Assembly: GCF_007826885.1 (NCBI RefSeq)
Contig: NZ_ML675583.1
Coordinates: 110,567 to 174,566, forward strand
From: Candidatus Nitrosocosmicus arcticus
GTDB lineage: Archaea; Thermoproteota; Nitrososphaeria; Nitrososphaerales; Nitrososphaeraceae
DNA length: 64,000 nt
Reading direction: 5' to 3'
The notes below the pieces were generated by a model that had not been told where the DNA came from, made no database searches, and worked only from the letters and a program-made list of their open reading frames with translations. Both the position numbers and the translations under genes were made by a program. Shown here in pieces: positions 1-8,482 of this stretch (its first letter is position 1; the number at the start of each line of letters is the position of its first letter).

Positions 1-307
1 TTGAATCATATGAAATAGTAACTGCGGTATCTGCAACATAACCGTCGATATGTACACCTAAATCAATTTTAACAATGTCAGTATCTTTTATCACAATTTG
101 ATCGTCTGGTTCAGCAGTATAATGAGCAGCTATTTCATTCAAACTAATATTAACAGGAAAAGCAGGTTGACCACCGCGCTCATTTATTTCGCTCTCGATA
201 GAATCACATATTTCATAAAGTGTCCTACCGACATGATTTTTTTTTCTAGCGTTTTCTCTAACTTGAGCAGCTATTTGACCTGCACGAATATAATTATCTA
301 GAGACAT
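1..307 (-). CDS. map: Methionine aminopeptidase, N-terminal part (cut by window edge)
   Basis: Removes the initiator methionine from nascent proteins. About 102 residues are visible from an ATG at 305-307, reading MSLDNYIRAGQIAAQV. The substrate-pocket segment around FPVNISLNEIAAHYT carries the conserved His, and DLGVHIDGYVADTAVT carries the first metal-binding Asp residues. This arrangement matches archaeal type II methionine aminopeptidase. The C-terminal two thirds lie beyond the window start, so the remaining metal ligands cannot be checked. The divergent tRNA-Pro gene lies about 100 bp upstream. Confidence 0.9.
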   Translation of the reverse strand, partial: MSLDNYIRAGQIAAQVRENARKKNHVGRTLYEICDSIESEINERGGQPAFPVNISLNEIAAHYTAEPDDQIVIKDTDIVKIDLGVHIDGYVADTAVTISYDS

Positions 308-409
308 AAATTAGAGATAATAACCCCCCACAATATAACAATAATGCAAATAATGATTTATATTAATTGAAACAAGATTAAAATTAGACAAAAAATTTCT
401 CATTAGAAA

Positions 410-483
410 GGGATCGTAGTCTAGCTTGGTAGGATGCCAGCCTTGGGCGCTGGAGGTCGTCGGTTCAAATCCGGCCGGTCCCA
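410..483 (+). tRNA. tRNA-Pro (anticodon TGG), no intron
   Basis: The cloverleaf folds fully. The acceptor stem GGGATCG pairs with CGGTCCC (one T-G pair), the anticodon stem CCAGC/GCTGG encloses loop CTTGGGC (anticodon TGG), and the T arm has loop TTCAAAT. The discriminator is A. No CCA is encoded and there is no intron, unlike the second proline tRNA at 49.8 kb. It is divergent from map and convergent with rps11. Confidence 0.95.
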
Positions 484-499
484 TACTTAGTTAATAGGG

Positions 500-514
500 A
501 AAAAAAGAAAAAAA
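500..514 (-). terminator. T-tract terminator after rps11
   Basis: Directly after the rps11 stop the minus strand reads as two runs of seven T separated by a C, the usual form of an archaeal intrinsic terminator. It also separates rps11 transcription from the convergent tRNA-Pro. Confidence 0.45.
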
Positions 515-919
515 TTATACTCTTCTACCTCTACGACCACCAGGTTTCCTAGTAGTATCATGAGGGACCGGTGTAACGTCATCTATTCTACCTATACGAA
601 ATCCAGCTCGAGCTAGGGCCCTTATAGCAGCCTGAGCACCGGGACCAGGAATTCTTGGTCCAACTCCACCTACTGCTCTTACGCGTATATGGAGTGCATT
701 AATACCCTTTGTTTTGGCAGCGTCAGCCGCAGAAACTGCAGATTTCATAGCTGCATATGGAGACGATTCGTAACGATCTGCTGTTACGTGGCGTCCGCCT
801 GAACTAATGGAAATAGTTTCTGCACCGCTTATGTCAGTTATATGGACTAAAGTATTATTATAACTACTAAAAATATGGGCTACCCCCCATTTATATTGAG
901 TAATTTCCTCTTGTGACAT
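515..919 (-). CDS. rps11: 30S ribosomal protein S11 (uS11)
   Basis: Small-subunit platform protein, 134 residues, the normal archaeal length. The N-terminal [20 protein letters not shown], the [22 protein letters not shown] segment (GPG turn) and the basic C-terminal tail [13 protein letters not shown] are diagnostic. It starts with ATG and ends just before a T-tract. In many archaea S11 sits with S13 and S4; here it is separated from them and lies downstream of thiL with a 39-nt gap. Confidence 0.97.
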   Translation of the reverse strand: MSQEEITQYKWGVAHIFSSYNNTLVHITDISGAETISISSGGRHVTADRYESSPYAAMKSAVSAADAAKTKGINALHIRVRAVGGVGPRIPGPGAQAAIRALARAGFRIGRIDDVTPVPHDTTRKPGGRRGRRV

Positions 920-958
920 GAATGTAGAATTTTTTGAGTGTCACATTTAAAAACCTTC

Positions 959-1978
959 TTAAGTAAAATGCGTATACCCTTTGTTTTTAAGCAATTTCTT
1001 ATTTCCGTCGGAAGTGAGAACAAATACTCTCCCATTCCCACTAACTACTTTGCCGATAATATACAATTTTAGATGATGCAGTTTCAATACCTTAGAAATT
1101 TCCAATATATTTTTTTCTGATATTGTCCCCACTATATTGTATTCCTCACCTCCATAAAACACTAGGTCGTGAAAATCAAGATTATTTATTGATAAAAATT
1201 CTTTCAATTTGGAAGGAATAGGAATCTTGTCTTCTTCTATTAGTAAATTCACTCCACTTTCCTTGGATAGCTCATATAGTGAAGAGGCAAGGCCATCGCT
1301 AGAATCCATGGATGAAGAAAAATAATTGGCAATAAATATTCCAAATTCATAAGAAGGGTAAGGTTTTAAGACAGAATCAACAGATCTTTTTCTAAAGTAA
1401 CTATCGGGGCTCGGTAGATTATTCATTAGAATTTTTAATCCCGAAGAACTGTATCCGAAAATACCAGAAACAACCACATAGTCACCAATACATGCGCCAT
1501 TTCTTCGCGGTATGTTTGCAATCGAAGATAAAGTTCCAAACATACAGCAATCAATTATGATTTCCTTAGATTCATTGATATCACCACCTATAATCTCTAT
1601 TCCAAACTCTTCTGAAGCTAAAGATAAGCCATTAATTAGTTTAGAAATTCCAGAGTTTTTTAATGATTTGGGTAATCCTAATGATATTAAAGCGGCTTTT
1701 GGCATTATTCCTTTTGAAACCAGATCACTCACACTAGAAACTACAGATTTTCGAGCTATTTGTTCAAATGTCATTTTGGGTGGGACATCAGTATGTTCAA
1801 CTAACATATCACACGTAACCGCCAAAAATTTATCATCATTAACTTCATTAGATGAAGAATTTAATGAATTTAAGGGTATGATTGATATATCATCCTTACC
1901 TATATATGGTTCCATATTTTTGTTACCAAATTTAGATACAATTAGATTCAGTATTTGTTTCTCATTAAATTTTTTCAT
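959..1978 (-). CDS. thiL: Thiamine-monophosphate kinase
   Basis: Phosphorylates thiamine monophosphate to thiamine diphosphate. AIR-synthase/PurM fold: the N-terminal acidic metal/ATP motif lies in LAVTCDMLVEHTDVP, a second motif in GGDINES, and the C-terminal SMDSSDGLASSLYEL and GGEEYN motifs are all present. Length of about 339 residues is normal. I chose the ATG at 1976-1978; an in-frame TTG lies three codons further upstream. The gene overlaps the end of the upstream phosphohexomutase gene by 14 nt, so the two are probably co-transcribed. Confidence 0.93.
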   Translation of the reverse strand: MKKFNEKQILNLIVSKFGNKNMEPYIGKDDISIIPLNSLNSSSNEVNDDKFLAVTCDMLVEHTDVPPKMTFEQIARKSVVSSVSDLVSKGIMPKAALISLGLPKSLKNSGISKLINGLSLASEEFGIEIIGGDINESKEIIIDCCMFGTLSSIANIPRRNGACIGDYVVVSGIFGYSSSGLKILMNNLPSPDSYFRKRSVDSVLKPYPSYEFGIFIANYFSSSMDSSDGLASSLYELSKESGVNLLIEEDKIPIPSKLKEFLSINNLDFHDLVFYGGEEYNIVGTISEKNILEISKVLKLHHLKLYIIGKVVSGNGRVFVLTSDGNKKLLKNKGYTHFT

Positions 1979-3290
1979 AAATTTCAATTATTTTATTATA
2001 AAATAATTTGTACATAGAATCTACTTTTTCTTTTGTTGATTCCAATGATATTCTAAGTGCATGTTCAGTATTTGAGAAACGTATCAGAATCCAAGAACTA
2101 TCGTCCAGAATAAATTTCAAACCATCAGTATAAATTACATCTGTTGAATAGGATTTTAATGAAGATAATATTTTTTCAAAGAGATATTTATTATCAATTT
2201 TAGGATCTATTGAATGCTTTGTTCGTATTTGTTTAAATTGTGAAGATAGATTCATACATTCATTAATTGTATTCTGATCTAATGAGCTGATAAGAACGCT
2301 CGCCAATAACCCATCCCTACAGGAAGTAAAGCTTGGCATAATGAATCCCCCGCTACTTCCTTCTCCACCTGATTGTGAATCGGTTTCAAACATCCTTTTT
2401 ATCACATTTGATTCTCCCACTTTAGAGACAAAGACTTGACCACCGTGATCATTGACATATTTTTCAATTGAGAGACTAGAGTCAAGACTAATGGTAAATC
2501 TTTTGAATCCGTTATTGCGTACAACGCCGGCAATACATAACAACAAGGTTGAATCAGGATTAAGTTGAATTCCTTCATTATTAACGATTACCAGTCGATC
2601 CCCATCCACATCAAATGCAAAACCAAAATTCAACTTATTTATTTTAACTAATTCACATAATTCAACTAAAGGATCAGACGTCGGATCGGGACCACGAGAA
2701 GAAAACCCCAGCTTGTCATTTATTCCAAGATATTTTACATGATAGGAATCAAGCAACTGATTAGCATAATTGCATGCTGCCCCTCCTCCAAAATCAATAC
2801 CAACATTGAAATCAACATTAGATTGATTTGGTTGCGGAATATAGTTTACTATATCGTTCAAATAGCTGGCATTAATTTTGAAATATTTGCCAATTTTATC
2901 ATAATCTTGGATTTTCGTTCTTAATAGCTGATCTAAATCTTCCTCAAATAACCCTCTCCCCTTTATAAGCATCTTCAATCCATTCCAAGTTAGCGGATTA
3001 TGTGATGCTGTAATCATTAAGGCACCAGAATATTTTCTGGATTCTCTAAATAAAACCGGTGTAGGTGCGATACCTAGATCATAAACATTAATCCCTTGTT
3101 CCAAAAGGCATCCGGTTACGACGTCTGTAATTATCCCTCCTGATGGTCTACTATCTCTTGCAATTACACAAGTCAGTATATCATAATTATTTTTCAAATA
3201 AGATCCATAAACCCTAGAAAAACGGGCTATCTCTTGTATACTAAGGTCTTCTCTGAATATCCCCCTTATTCCTGAGATAGATATCTTCAC
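1965..3290 (-). CDS. glmM: Phosphoglucosamine mutase / phosphomannomutase family
   Basis: Alpha-D-phosphohexomutase of 441 residues, probably interconverting glucosamine-6-P and glucosamine-1-P for UDP-GlcNAc synthesis. The active-site phosphoserine loop MITASHNPLTWNGLK, the Mg-binding loop FAFDVDGDRLVIV, the sugar-binding GGEGSSGG and the C-terminal phosphate-binding RFSNTEHALRIS are all visible in order. Translation starts at GTG. Sequence alone does not separate glucosamine from mannose or glucose specificity, so the symbol is tentative. It overlaps thiL. Confidence 0.88.
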   Translation of the reverse strand: MKISISGIRGIFREDLSIQEIARFSRVYGSYLKNNYDILTCVIARDSRPSGGIITDVVTGCLLEQGINVYDLGIAPTPVLFRESRKYSGALMITASHNPLTWNGLKMLIKGRGLFEEDLDQLLRTKIQDYDKIGKYFKINASYLNDIVNYIPQPNQSNVDFNVGIDFGGGAACNYANQLLDSYHVKYLGINDKLGFSSRGPDPTSDPLVELCELVKINKLNFGFAFDVDGDRLVIVNNEGIQLNPDSTLLLCIAGVVRNNGFKRFTISLDSSLSIEKYVNDHGGQVFVSKVGESNVIKRMFETDSQSGGEGSSGGFIMPSFTSCRDGLLASVLISSLDQNTINECMNLSSQFKQIRTKHSIDPKIDNKYLFEKILSSLKSYSTDVIYTDGLKFILDDSSWILIRFSNTEHALRISLESTKEKVDSMYKLFYNKIIEIYEKI

Positions 3291-3351
3291 GAAAATAATG
3301 AGGTAGATGCAATAATTTATGTTAACTGGATTTAAGTAGAAAAGTAAAAGA

Positions 3352-3762
3352 TCAGGAGAAACGCGAACCTGTCAATAGCACTTCGCATTGTTCACAAATT
3401 CTTTTATCTATATTCGATTCAATACTATGGTGGACATCACATATTATGAAAGTATATCGCATAAAGTTACATAGTTGAATAAATTTTGTCATCGTACTTG
3501 GAGAATAGGCATTATTTGTTGAAAGATCTTTGGATATATCGTCTATCATTTTCATAACCTCAAAATTATCCTCTAGTTTAGCTACCAAGGAAAGATCACC
3601 TCGTGTTCCTCTAATGTAATTACTAACTGCCGCCTGAGTAATTCCAAGAAGTTTTCCCACAGTCTCTTCTTTTAGATCATAATCTCGAATTAATTTTTTA
3701 GACAAAATAGCACGAATAGCAGGAATCAAAGACTTGGATTCAATTTCAGAGGGTAATAACAT
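3352..3762 (-). CDS. Small HTH regulator (archaeal COG2522-like)
   Basis: 136-residue predicted DNA-binding protein. A helix-turn-helix spans about residues 28-52 (EETVGKLLGITQAAVSNYIR). It is followed by a helical middle and a C-terminal CEQC pair with upstream His/Cys (ICDVHHSIES) that may hold a metal or an Fe-S cluster. This resembles the predicted archaeal transcription regulators of COG2522. The target is unknown. It sits about 60 bp upstream of glmM on the same strand. Confidence 0.7.
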   Translation of the reverse strand: MLLPSEIESKSLIPAIRAILSKKLIRDYDLKEETVGKLLGITQAAVSNYIRGTRGDLSLVAKLEDNFEVMKMIDDISKDLSTNNAYSPSTMTKFIQLCNFMRYTFIICDVHHSIESNIDKRICEQCEVLLTGSRFS

Positions 3763-3842
3763 AATAATAATTTCTAAATTTCTAATTATATAAAGATTTT
3801 TTAAAAATGAAAATAAGCAAAAAATAATTGGGTGATATGGAT

Positions 3843-4136
3843 TTAGCCTTCTTCCCAGCCTTTACTAAATACACCGAATTTATGTAACGGAACTGGTTGG
3901 CCTGCAGTATATTCTAATGGTCTCATCCAGAATATAGCATGAGTTGGACAAACACCTACACATGCACCGTCAGAAATACATCTCTCTGGATAAAAGACAA
4001 ATGCTTTGCCTCTTTTCCAACCTTCAACAGGTTTAACACGAAGTACATCCGGACCTAATGCGGTACAAATTTCTACACAAAGCGCACACCCAATGCATCT
4101 TTGTTCATCAACATCTGGAAGTATAGCAATTGGCAT
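3843..4136 (-). CDS. Ferredoxin with two Fe-S cluster motifs
   Basis: 97-residue soluble electron carrier. The first cluster motif CIGCALCVEIC (CxxCxxCxxxC) is complete. The second, CISDGACVGVCP, shows three cysteines with spacing C-x5-C-x3-CP, so it may hold a 3Fe-4S cluster or complete a 4Fe-4S cluster with an unconventional ligand. A charged insert of about 20 residues separates the motifs. Small ferredoxins of this length are common in ammonia-oxidising archaea. No redox partner gene is adjacent. Confidence 0.88.
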   Translation of the reverse strand: MPIAILPDVDEQRCIGCALCVEICTALGPDVLRVKPVEGWKRGKAFVFYPERCISDGACVGVCPTHAIFWMRPLEYTAGQPVPLHKFGVFSKGWEEG

Positions 4137-4236
4137 CTAATAATTCACTACTCGTCTTGTAACGATAAAACTATTTAAACTATATGCCAATAACAAAACA
4201 GTGTTATACAAAAAGATAAAAACTAGATAATAATAT

Positions 4237-4458
4237 CTATTTTTTAATCTGACGCATCACGTCTACTTGACCACTATGAAGCCAGTCTTTTAATTCTTCA
4301 TGTGATGGTTTTGTATCATGTTTACCTTGAAGATGAAGATGAAGTAATACATAATTTACCTGATTCAATAAAACCTTGTTTTCTTCATCACCCTTGCGAG
4401 CTTTTGCTTTTAATTCCTCCGGAACGGTTCCCCACCATTCGTCAAATGATCTTACCAT
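4237..4458 (-). CDS. Small conserved hypothetical protein (73 aa)
   Basis: A 73-residue, mostly helical and charged protein with an aromatic N-terminus (FDEWWGTVPEEL) and a His-containing central helix (VLLHLHLQGKHDTKPSHEEL). It has a clear ATG start and normal codon use. There are no cysteines, membrane segments or known motifs that I can assign. It probably belongs to a lineage-specific family; function unknown. Confidence 0.7.
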   Translation of the reverse strand: MVRSFDEWWGTVPEELKAKARKGDEENKVLLNQVNYVLLHLHLQGKHDTKPSHEELKDWLHSGQVDVMRQIKK

Positions 4459-4587
4459 TAAAAAATCAGCGCTAAGTTACTTTATAAGTATTTTGAAATA
4501 TTAAACAGCGGATATAGAAATAAGCGTGAAAACATCTTTAAATTACGACCTAGAAAATACATATAGCCTATAATCAGTTTTTAAGGT

Positions 4588-5403
4588 ATGCCCTTTTTGA
4601 TTGATGATATTAATTACGCACAAAAGGAATTAAACACTTTTAGATTTAGAACCTCGGCCATCAATGATGGGTCCATCCATGAGAGATTCATTTTTCCTTT
4701 TCTTTGTGGTTCATATTTCACATACAGAAAGGTAGACGTAGAAAGAATAACCTCAATAGCTAAGGCGGTATCAAAAGATCCAACTTACTTAGATGTTGGA
4801 TGTGGTTATGGCGATTTCTTGGAAAAAATTATTCAACATTTACCTAATGCAGAAGGTATTGAAAAAAGCGCGGACATATTCTTCAAATTAGGAAGATATA
4901 AGCCAGATTATATAAAAATTGGTGATGCATATAATGGAATAGATAAAAAATATGATCTAATATTTGTTGGATGGATGGAGCCTGGAGTGGATTACAGGGA
5001 TAGAATTGCTGCAAGTACAGATGTAATAATTACAACTTTGGATCAAGGTTTGAGCCTTGCAGCAGAGTTTGAGGGACATGGGTTTGAAAAAATCGCAAGT
5101 TGGATAACTCCATCCTGGGAGGATATCAATACAGAAATAACTAACAAGTATTATTCAAAAATATCAAATGGAACCATTGAATTACTAAAAGAGCTAAGGG
5201 GAGCGCACAATTTATGGTATATTTATTCTAAACCAAAATACAAAGACACCATAAAAGAAACATTAAGAAAATCTAGTAAAAAAGATTACAATAGGGATGT
5301 TTATGAGCATGAAAAAATCTTGGATGAATGTGGGTTTAGTTATAATGAAGTGCTCCCATCAAACCCCGATATTTGCTTGTGGAAAATAAATTTTGAAGAA
5401 TAA
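4588..5403 (+). CDS. SAM-dependent methyltransferase-like protein, copy 1
   Basis: 271 residues with a Rossmann methyltransferase core: motif I is YLDVGCGYGDFLEKI at about residues 69-83, followed by a motif II-like acidic turn (AEGIEKSAD) and KYDLIFVGWMEPG in place of motif IV. The substrate is unknown. The first 30 or so and last 40 or so residues differ from the next gene, but the middle of about 198 codons is identical at DNA level. Its stop overlaps the next start (TAATG), so the pair is translationally coupled. Confidence 0.8.
   Translation: MPFLIDDINYAQKELNTFRFRTSAINDGSIHERFIFPFLCGSYFTYRKVDVERITSIAKAVSKDPTYLDVGCGYGDFLEKIIQHLPNAEGIEKSADIFFKLGRYKPDYIKIGDAYNGIDKKYDLIFVGWMEPGVDYRDRIAASTDVIITTLDQGLSLAAEFEGHGFEKIASWITPSWEDINTEITNKYYSKISNGTIELLKELRGAHNLWYIYSKPKYKDTIKETLRKSSKKDYNRDVYEHEKILDECGFSYNEVLPSNPDICLWKINFEE
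4678..5272 (+). repeat. Long direct repeat, copy A (595 bp)
   Basis: This segment is identical, as far as I can read base by base, to 5481-6075 with an offset of 803 bp. It covers the central catalytic part of the first methyltransferase gene. The flanks diverge immediately on both sides, including the 5' coding end and the last ~130 bp of coding sequence. Confidence 0.93.
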
Positions 5404-6215
5404 TGCCTCCAGAAATAAATGATTTAGGTGTTGCATCAAATGCGTTAAAAGAGTTTAGAAAATACTCTATTTCGTCGCATCATGAGAGATTCATTTTTCC
5501 TTTTCTTTGTGGTTCATATTTCACATACAGAAAGGTAGACGTAGAAAGAATAACCTCAATAGCTAAGGCGGTATCAAAAGATCCAACTTACTTAGATGTT
5601 GGATGTGGTTATGGCGATTTCTTGGAAAAAATTATTCAACATTTACCTAATGCAGAAGGTATTGAAAAAAGCGCGGACATATTCTTCAAATTAGGAAGAT
5701 ATAAGCCAGATTATATAAAAATTGGTGATGCATATAATGGAATAGATAAAAAATATGATCTAATATTTGTTGGATGGATGGAGCCTGGAGTGGATTACAG
5801 GGATAGAATTGCTGCAAGTACAGATGTAATAATTACAACTTTGGATCAAGGTTTGAGCCTTGCAGCAGAGTTTGAGGGACATGGGTTTGAAAAAATCGCA
5901 AGTTGGATAACTCCATCCTGGGAGGATATCAATACAGAAATAACTAACAAGTATTATTCAAAAATATCAAATGGAACCATTGAATTACTAAAAGAGCTAA
6001 GGGGAGCGCACAATTTATGGTATATTTATTCTAAACCAAAATACAAAGACACCATAAAAGAAACATTAAGAAAATGTCTTAAACATGAATGCCAAAAAGA
6101 AATACACACATATGAATTTGAGGATGTTTTGGATGACGCAGGATATGGATATTTAGAGAGCATTAAAACTAGTAATGAAGAGTATCTGTTGTGGAATATT
6201 GTTTTTACTATGTAA
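5403..6215 (+). CDS. SAM-dependent methyltransferase-like protein, copy 2
   Basis: 270 residues. The central region, HERFIFPF through KETLRK, is identical to copy 1 and includes the motif I glycine loop. The N-terminal 27 or so residues and the C-terminal 45 or so (ending LLWNIVFTM) are different but recognisably homologous: both tails end in a LWxI-type strand. This is paralogy with a homogenised core, and the divergent tails may confer different substrate or partner binding. The ATG overlaps the preceding stop by one base. Confidence 0.8.
   Translation: MPPEINDLGVASNALKEFRKYSISSHHERFIFPFLCGSYFTYRKVDVERITSIAKAVSKDPTYLDVGCGYGDFLEKIIQHLPNAEGIEKSADIFFKLGRYKPDYIKIGDAYNGIDKKYDLIFVGWMEPGVDYRDRIAASTDVIITTLDQGLSLAAEFEGHGFEKIASWITPSWEDINTEITNKYYSKISNGTIELLKELRGAHNLWYIYSKPKYKDTIKETLRKCLKHECQKEIHTYEFEDVLDDAGYGYLESIKTSNEEYLLWNIVFTM
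5481..6075 (+). repeat. Long direct repeat, copy B (595 bp)
   Basis: Second copy of the 595-bp identical segment, internal to the second methyltransferase gene. See 4678-5272. Confidence 0.93.
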
Positions 6216-6259
6216 TAATGCAAAAAGACTAATATGATAAATAAATTAAGTAATTTTCA

Positions 6260-7522
6260 TTGAAAGTTACAACGTTAGGAGCTGCCAAAGAAGTTGGAAG
6301 ATCCGCATTCTTGATTAATTCAAATAATACAAATATTCTACTAGATTACGGAGTTCTTTTGAAGAAGGAACCTCTTTTCCCGATTCAAGTGAAGTCGAAG
6401 GATATTGATGCAGTAGTAATAACTCATGCACATCTGGATCATTCAGGATGCGCTCCATCCCTTTTTCTTGAACCAGATTCAAATTTAGAAGCTTTAGCAA
6501 CGATGCCTACATTTGAACTCTCCGAGTTGCTAATTCAAGATATGATAAAAATATCAGGCTTCTACCTACCTTTTCAGTACCATGATTTAGTGAACATGTT
6601 AAATCATGCGAGACATCTAGATTACAAGAGTAGTCACACCATAAGGGATACAAGCATTACTTTTCATGAATCGGGACACGTTATCGGCGGTGCAACAGTT
6701 TTAGTTGAATCAGATGGAAAAAAACTATTCTACACCGGCGATATGAATACACGAGGCTCGAAGGTTCTGAGACCTGCCGACCTTGATGTAGGCGAAATCG
6801 ATATGTTAATAATTGAGAGTACTTATTCCCAAGCAGAGCAGGTTCCCAGGGAACAATCTGAAAGGGAACTGGTAAAATTTGCAAAGGAAGTGGTCGAGAG
6901 GAATGGTATATTTTTTATACCTGCATTTTCAGTGGAAAGAGCCCAAGAAATTGCTTGCGTACTTAAAACATATAATTTTCCATACAAGATTGCTATGGAT
7001 GGGATGGCATTAAAAACCAATGATATCATGCTCAGATATCCAAAGTATCTTAGAGACCCTCAGATGTTTAAGAGTTCAATTGAAGATGTTGAAAGAATAA
7101 CAAGCTGGCAAAGAAGGAAAAGAGTAGTTAAAGAACCCGGAGTAATAATTTCTCCAGCTGGTATGTTAGTTGGTGGTACAGCAGTTTTTTATGTAGAGGA
7201 AATATGCAAGAGTCAATACAATGGAATTGCTCTGGTTTCCTATCAAGGAGAAGGAACACCAGGAAGATCTTTACTCGATAAGAGACAAGTAACTTATAAT
7301 GGAAGAACAATAAAATGTTTGGCAGAAGTAAACAGATTTGACTTTTCAGGACATAATAGTAGGACAGAATTATTTGAGATTTTGGACAAGGTGAAAGGAG
7401 ACCCTCAAGTAATGACTGTTCATGGTGATAACCTATCATGCACCAAATTTGCAGAAGAAATTGTTGAAAAGTATGGTTATAAGGCACATGCTCCAGATGC
7501 CGGTGAGATAACCACCGTTTAA
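6260..7522 (+). CDS. Beta-CASP metallo-beta-lactamase ribonuclease (aCPSF2-like)
   Basis: 420-residue RNA-processing nuclease. The metal-binding motif THAHLDHSG lies near residue 55, with further ligands at HESGHVIGG and in FYTGDMN. The beta-CASP part contains IPAFSVERAQEIACVL, the SPAGMLVGG segment and the C-terminal HGD motif (MTVHGDN). There are no N-terminal KH domains, so it resembles the shorter aCPSF2/RNase J-like archaeal enzymes rather than aCPSF1. The start is TTG; MKVTTLGAAKEVGRS is the family's usual beginning and there is no nearby ATG. Confidence 0.88.
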   Translation: MKVTTLGAAKEVGRSAFLINSNNTNILLDYGVLLKKEPLFPIQVKSKDIDAVVITHAHLDHSGCAPSLFLEPDSNLEALATMPTFELSELLIQDMIKISGFYLPFQYHDLVNMLNHARHLDYKSSHTIRDTSITFHESGHVIGGATVLVESDGKKLFYTGDMNTRGSKVLRPADLDVGEIDMLIIESTYSQAEQVPREQSERELVKFAKEVVERNGIFFIPAFSVERAQEIACVLKTYNFPYKIAMDGMALKTNDIMLRYPKYLRDPQMFKSSIEDVERITSWQRRKRVVKEPGVIISPAGMLVGGTAVFYVEEICKSQYNGIALVSYQGEGTPGRSLLDKRQVTYNGRTIKCLAEVNRFDFSGHNSRTELFEILDKVKGDPQVMTVHGDNLSCTKFAEEIVEKYGYKAHAPDAGEITTV

Positions 7523-7579
7523 CTAAGAAAAGAATACAAATTGCATATAACAGTAATCCTCCATAAAATTTTCTAGTAA

Positions 7580-8461
7580 TTGAATAGCCGATATACTCTC
7601 AATATTAATTCAACCATTAATAGTGGACAATCCTTTCTTTGGGAAAAAAGAGATAAATCATGGTATGGAATATATGAAGAATCGATATTAAAAATAACCG
7701 AATATGAAAACAATGGTGAAAAAACATATGAATACGATTCTTTTCCTAAAATAGAGAACTGGCAACAACACGTTTTTAGATTCGATGACCAATACGATCA
7801 GATTATGAATGAAATTTCTGGGAAGGACATAATAATAGACAATGTAACGAAAAAATATCCGGGATTACGAATCATGAGGCAAAGACCAATTCAATGTATA
7901 ATATCATTTCTATGTTCTAGTAACAATAATATTCCAAGAATTCGACTGATATTGAGAAATCTCTCCAAGAAATTTGGAAAAAAAGTGGAATGGGATGGTA
8001 ATGAATTTTATACATTTCCAAGTCTCAGAACGCTGCACACTACTTCTGGACCAGAACTCTTACTTTGTGGATTGGGATATAGATCAGAATTTGTAATAAA
8101 AACAGTAAAAGAAATTGTAAAACAGGAAACTGATATGGTAAAATTAGCAGAAATGGATTACGATAAAGCAAAACAAGAAATATTAAAGTTAAGTGGAGTT
8201 GGAGACAAAATAGCAGATTGTATATTATTATTTTCTTTAAACAAGTTAGAAGCATTTCCAATTGACACTTGGATTATAAAATTTTTCCAGAAAAAATTGA
8301 ATCAAATCTTAGACGAAGATATGAAAATAAAGGAAAAGATTACTCCCAACCAATATAGAGTGCTATCAAAAAAAATTAGAGAACACTATGGAAGATATTC
8401 TGGATATGCCCAGCAATATCTCTACTATAGTATCAGAGAAGAGTATGGTAGAAAATGGTAG
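7580..8461 (+). CDS. ogg1: 8-oxoguanine DNA glycosylase, OGG1 type
   Basis: Base-excision repair enzyme of 293 residues that removes 8-oxoguanine and cuts the backbone. The N-terminal OGG_N-like domain (INSGQSFLWEKRDKSWYG) precedes the HhH-GPD domain. The hairpin LSGVGDKIADC carries the catalytic lysine (Lys210) and FPIDTW carries the essential Asp (Asp229), matching the Lys/Asp pair of human OGG1. The tail is Tyr-rich. The start is TTG, which gives the expected N-terminus. It follows the nuclease gene by 57 bp. Confidence 0.85.
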   Translation: MNSRYTLNINSTINSGQSFLWEKRDKSWYGIYEESILKITEYENNGEKTYEYDSFPKIENWQQHVFRFDDQYDQIMNEISGKDIIIDNVTKKYPGLRIMRQRPIQCIISFLCSSNNNIPRIRLILRNLSKKFGKKVEWDGNEFYTFPSLRTLHTTSGPELLLCGLGYRSEFVIKTVKEIVKQETDMVKLAEMDYDKAKQEILKLSGVGDKIADCILLFSLNKLEAFPIDTWIIKFFQKKLNQILDEDMKIKEKITPNQYRVLSKKIREHYGRYSGYAQQYLYYSIREEYGRKW

Positions 8462-8482
8462 TAGGTTTAGGCTTCAATCTAT

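Noticed and set aside
1512..2006. 164-codon plus-strand frame
   Set aside because: Antisense to thiL, which has complete family motifs in the other strand.
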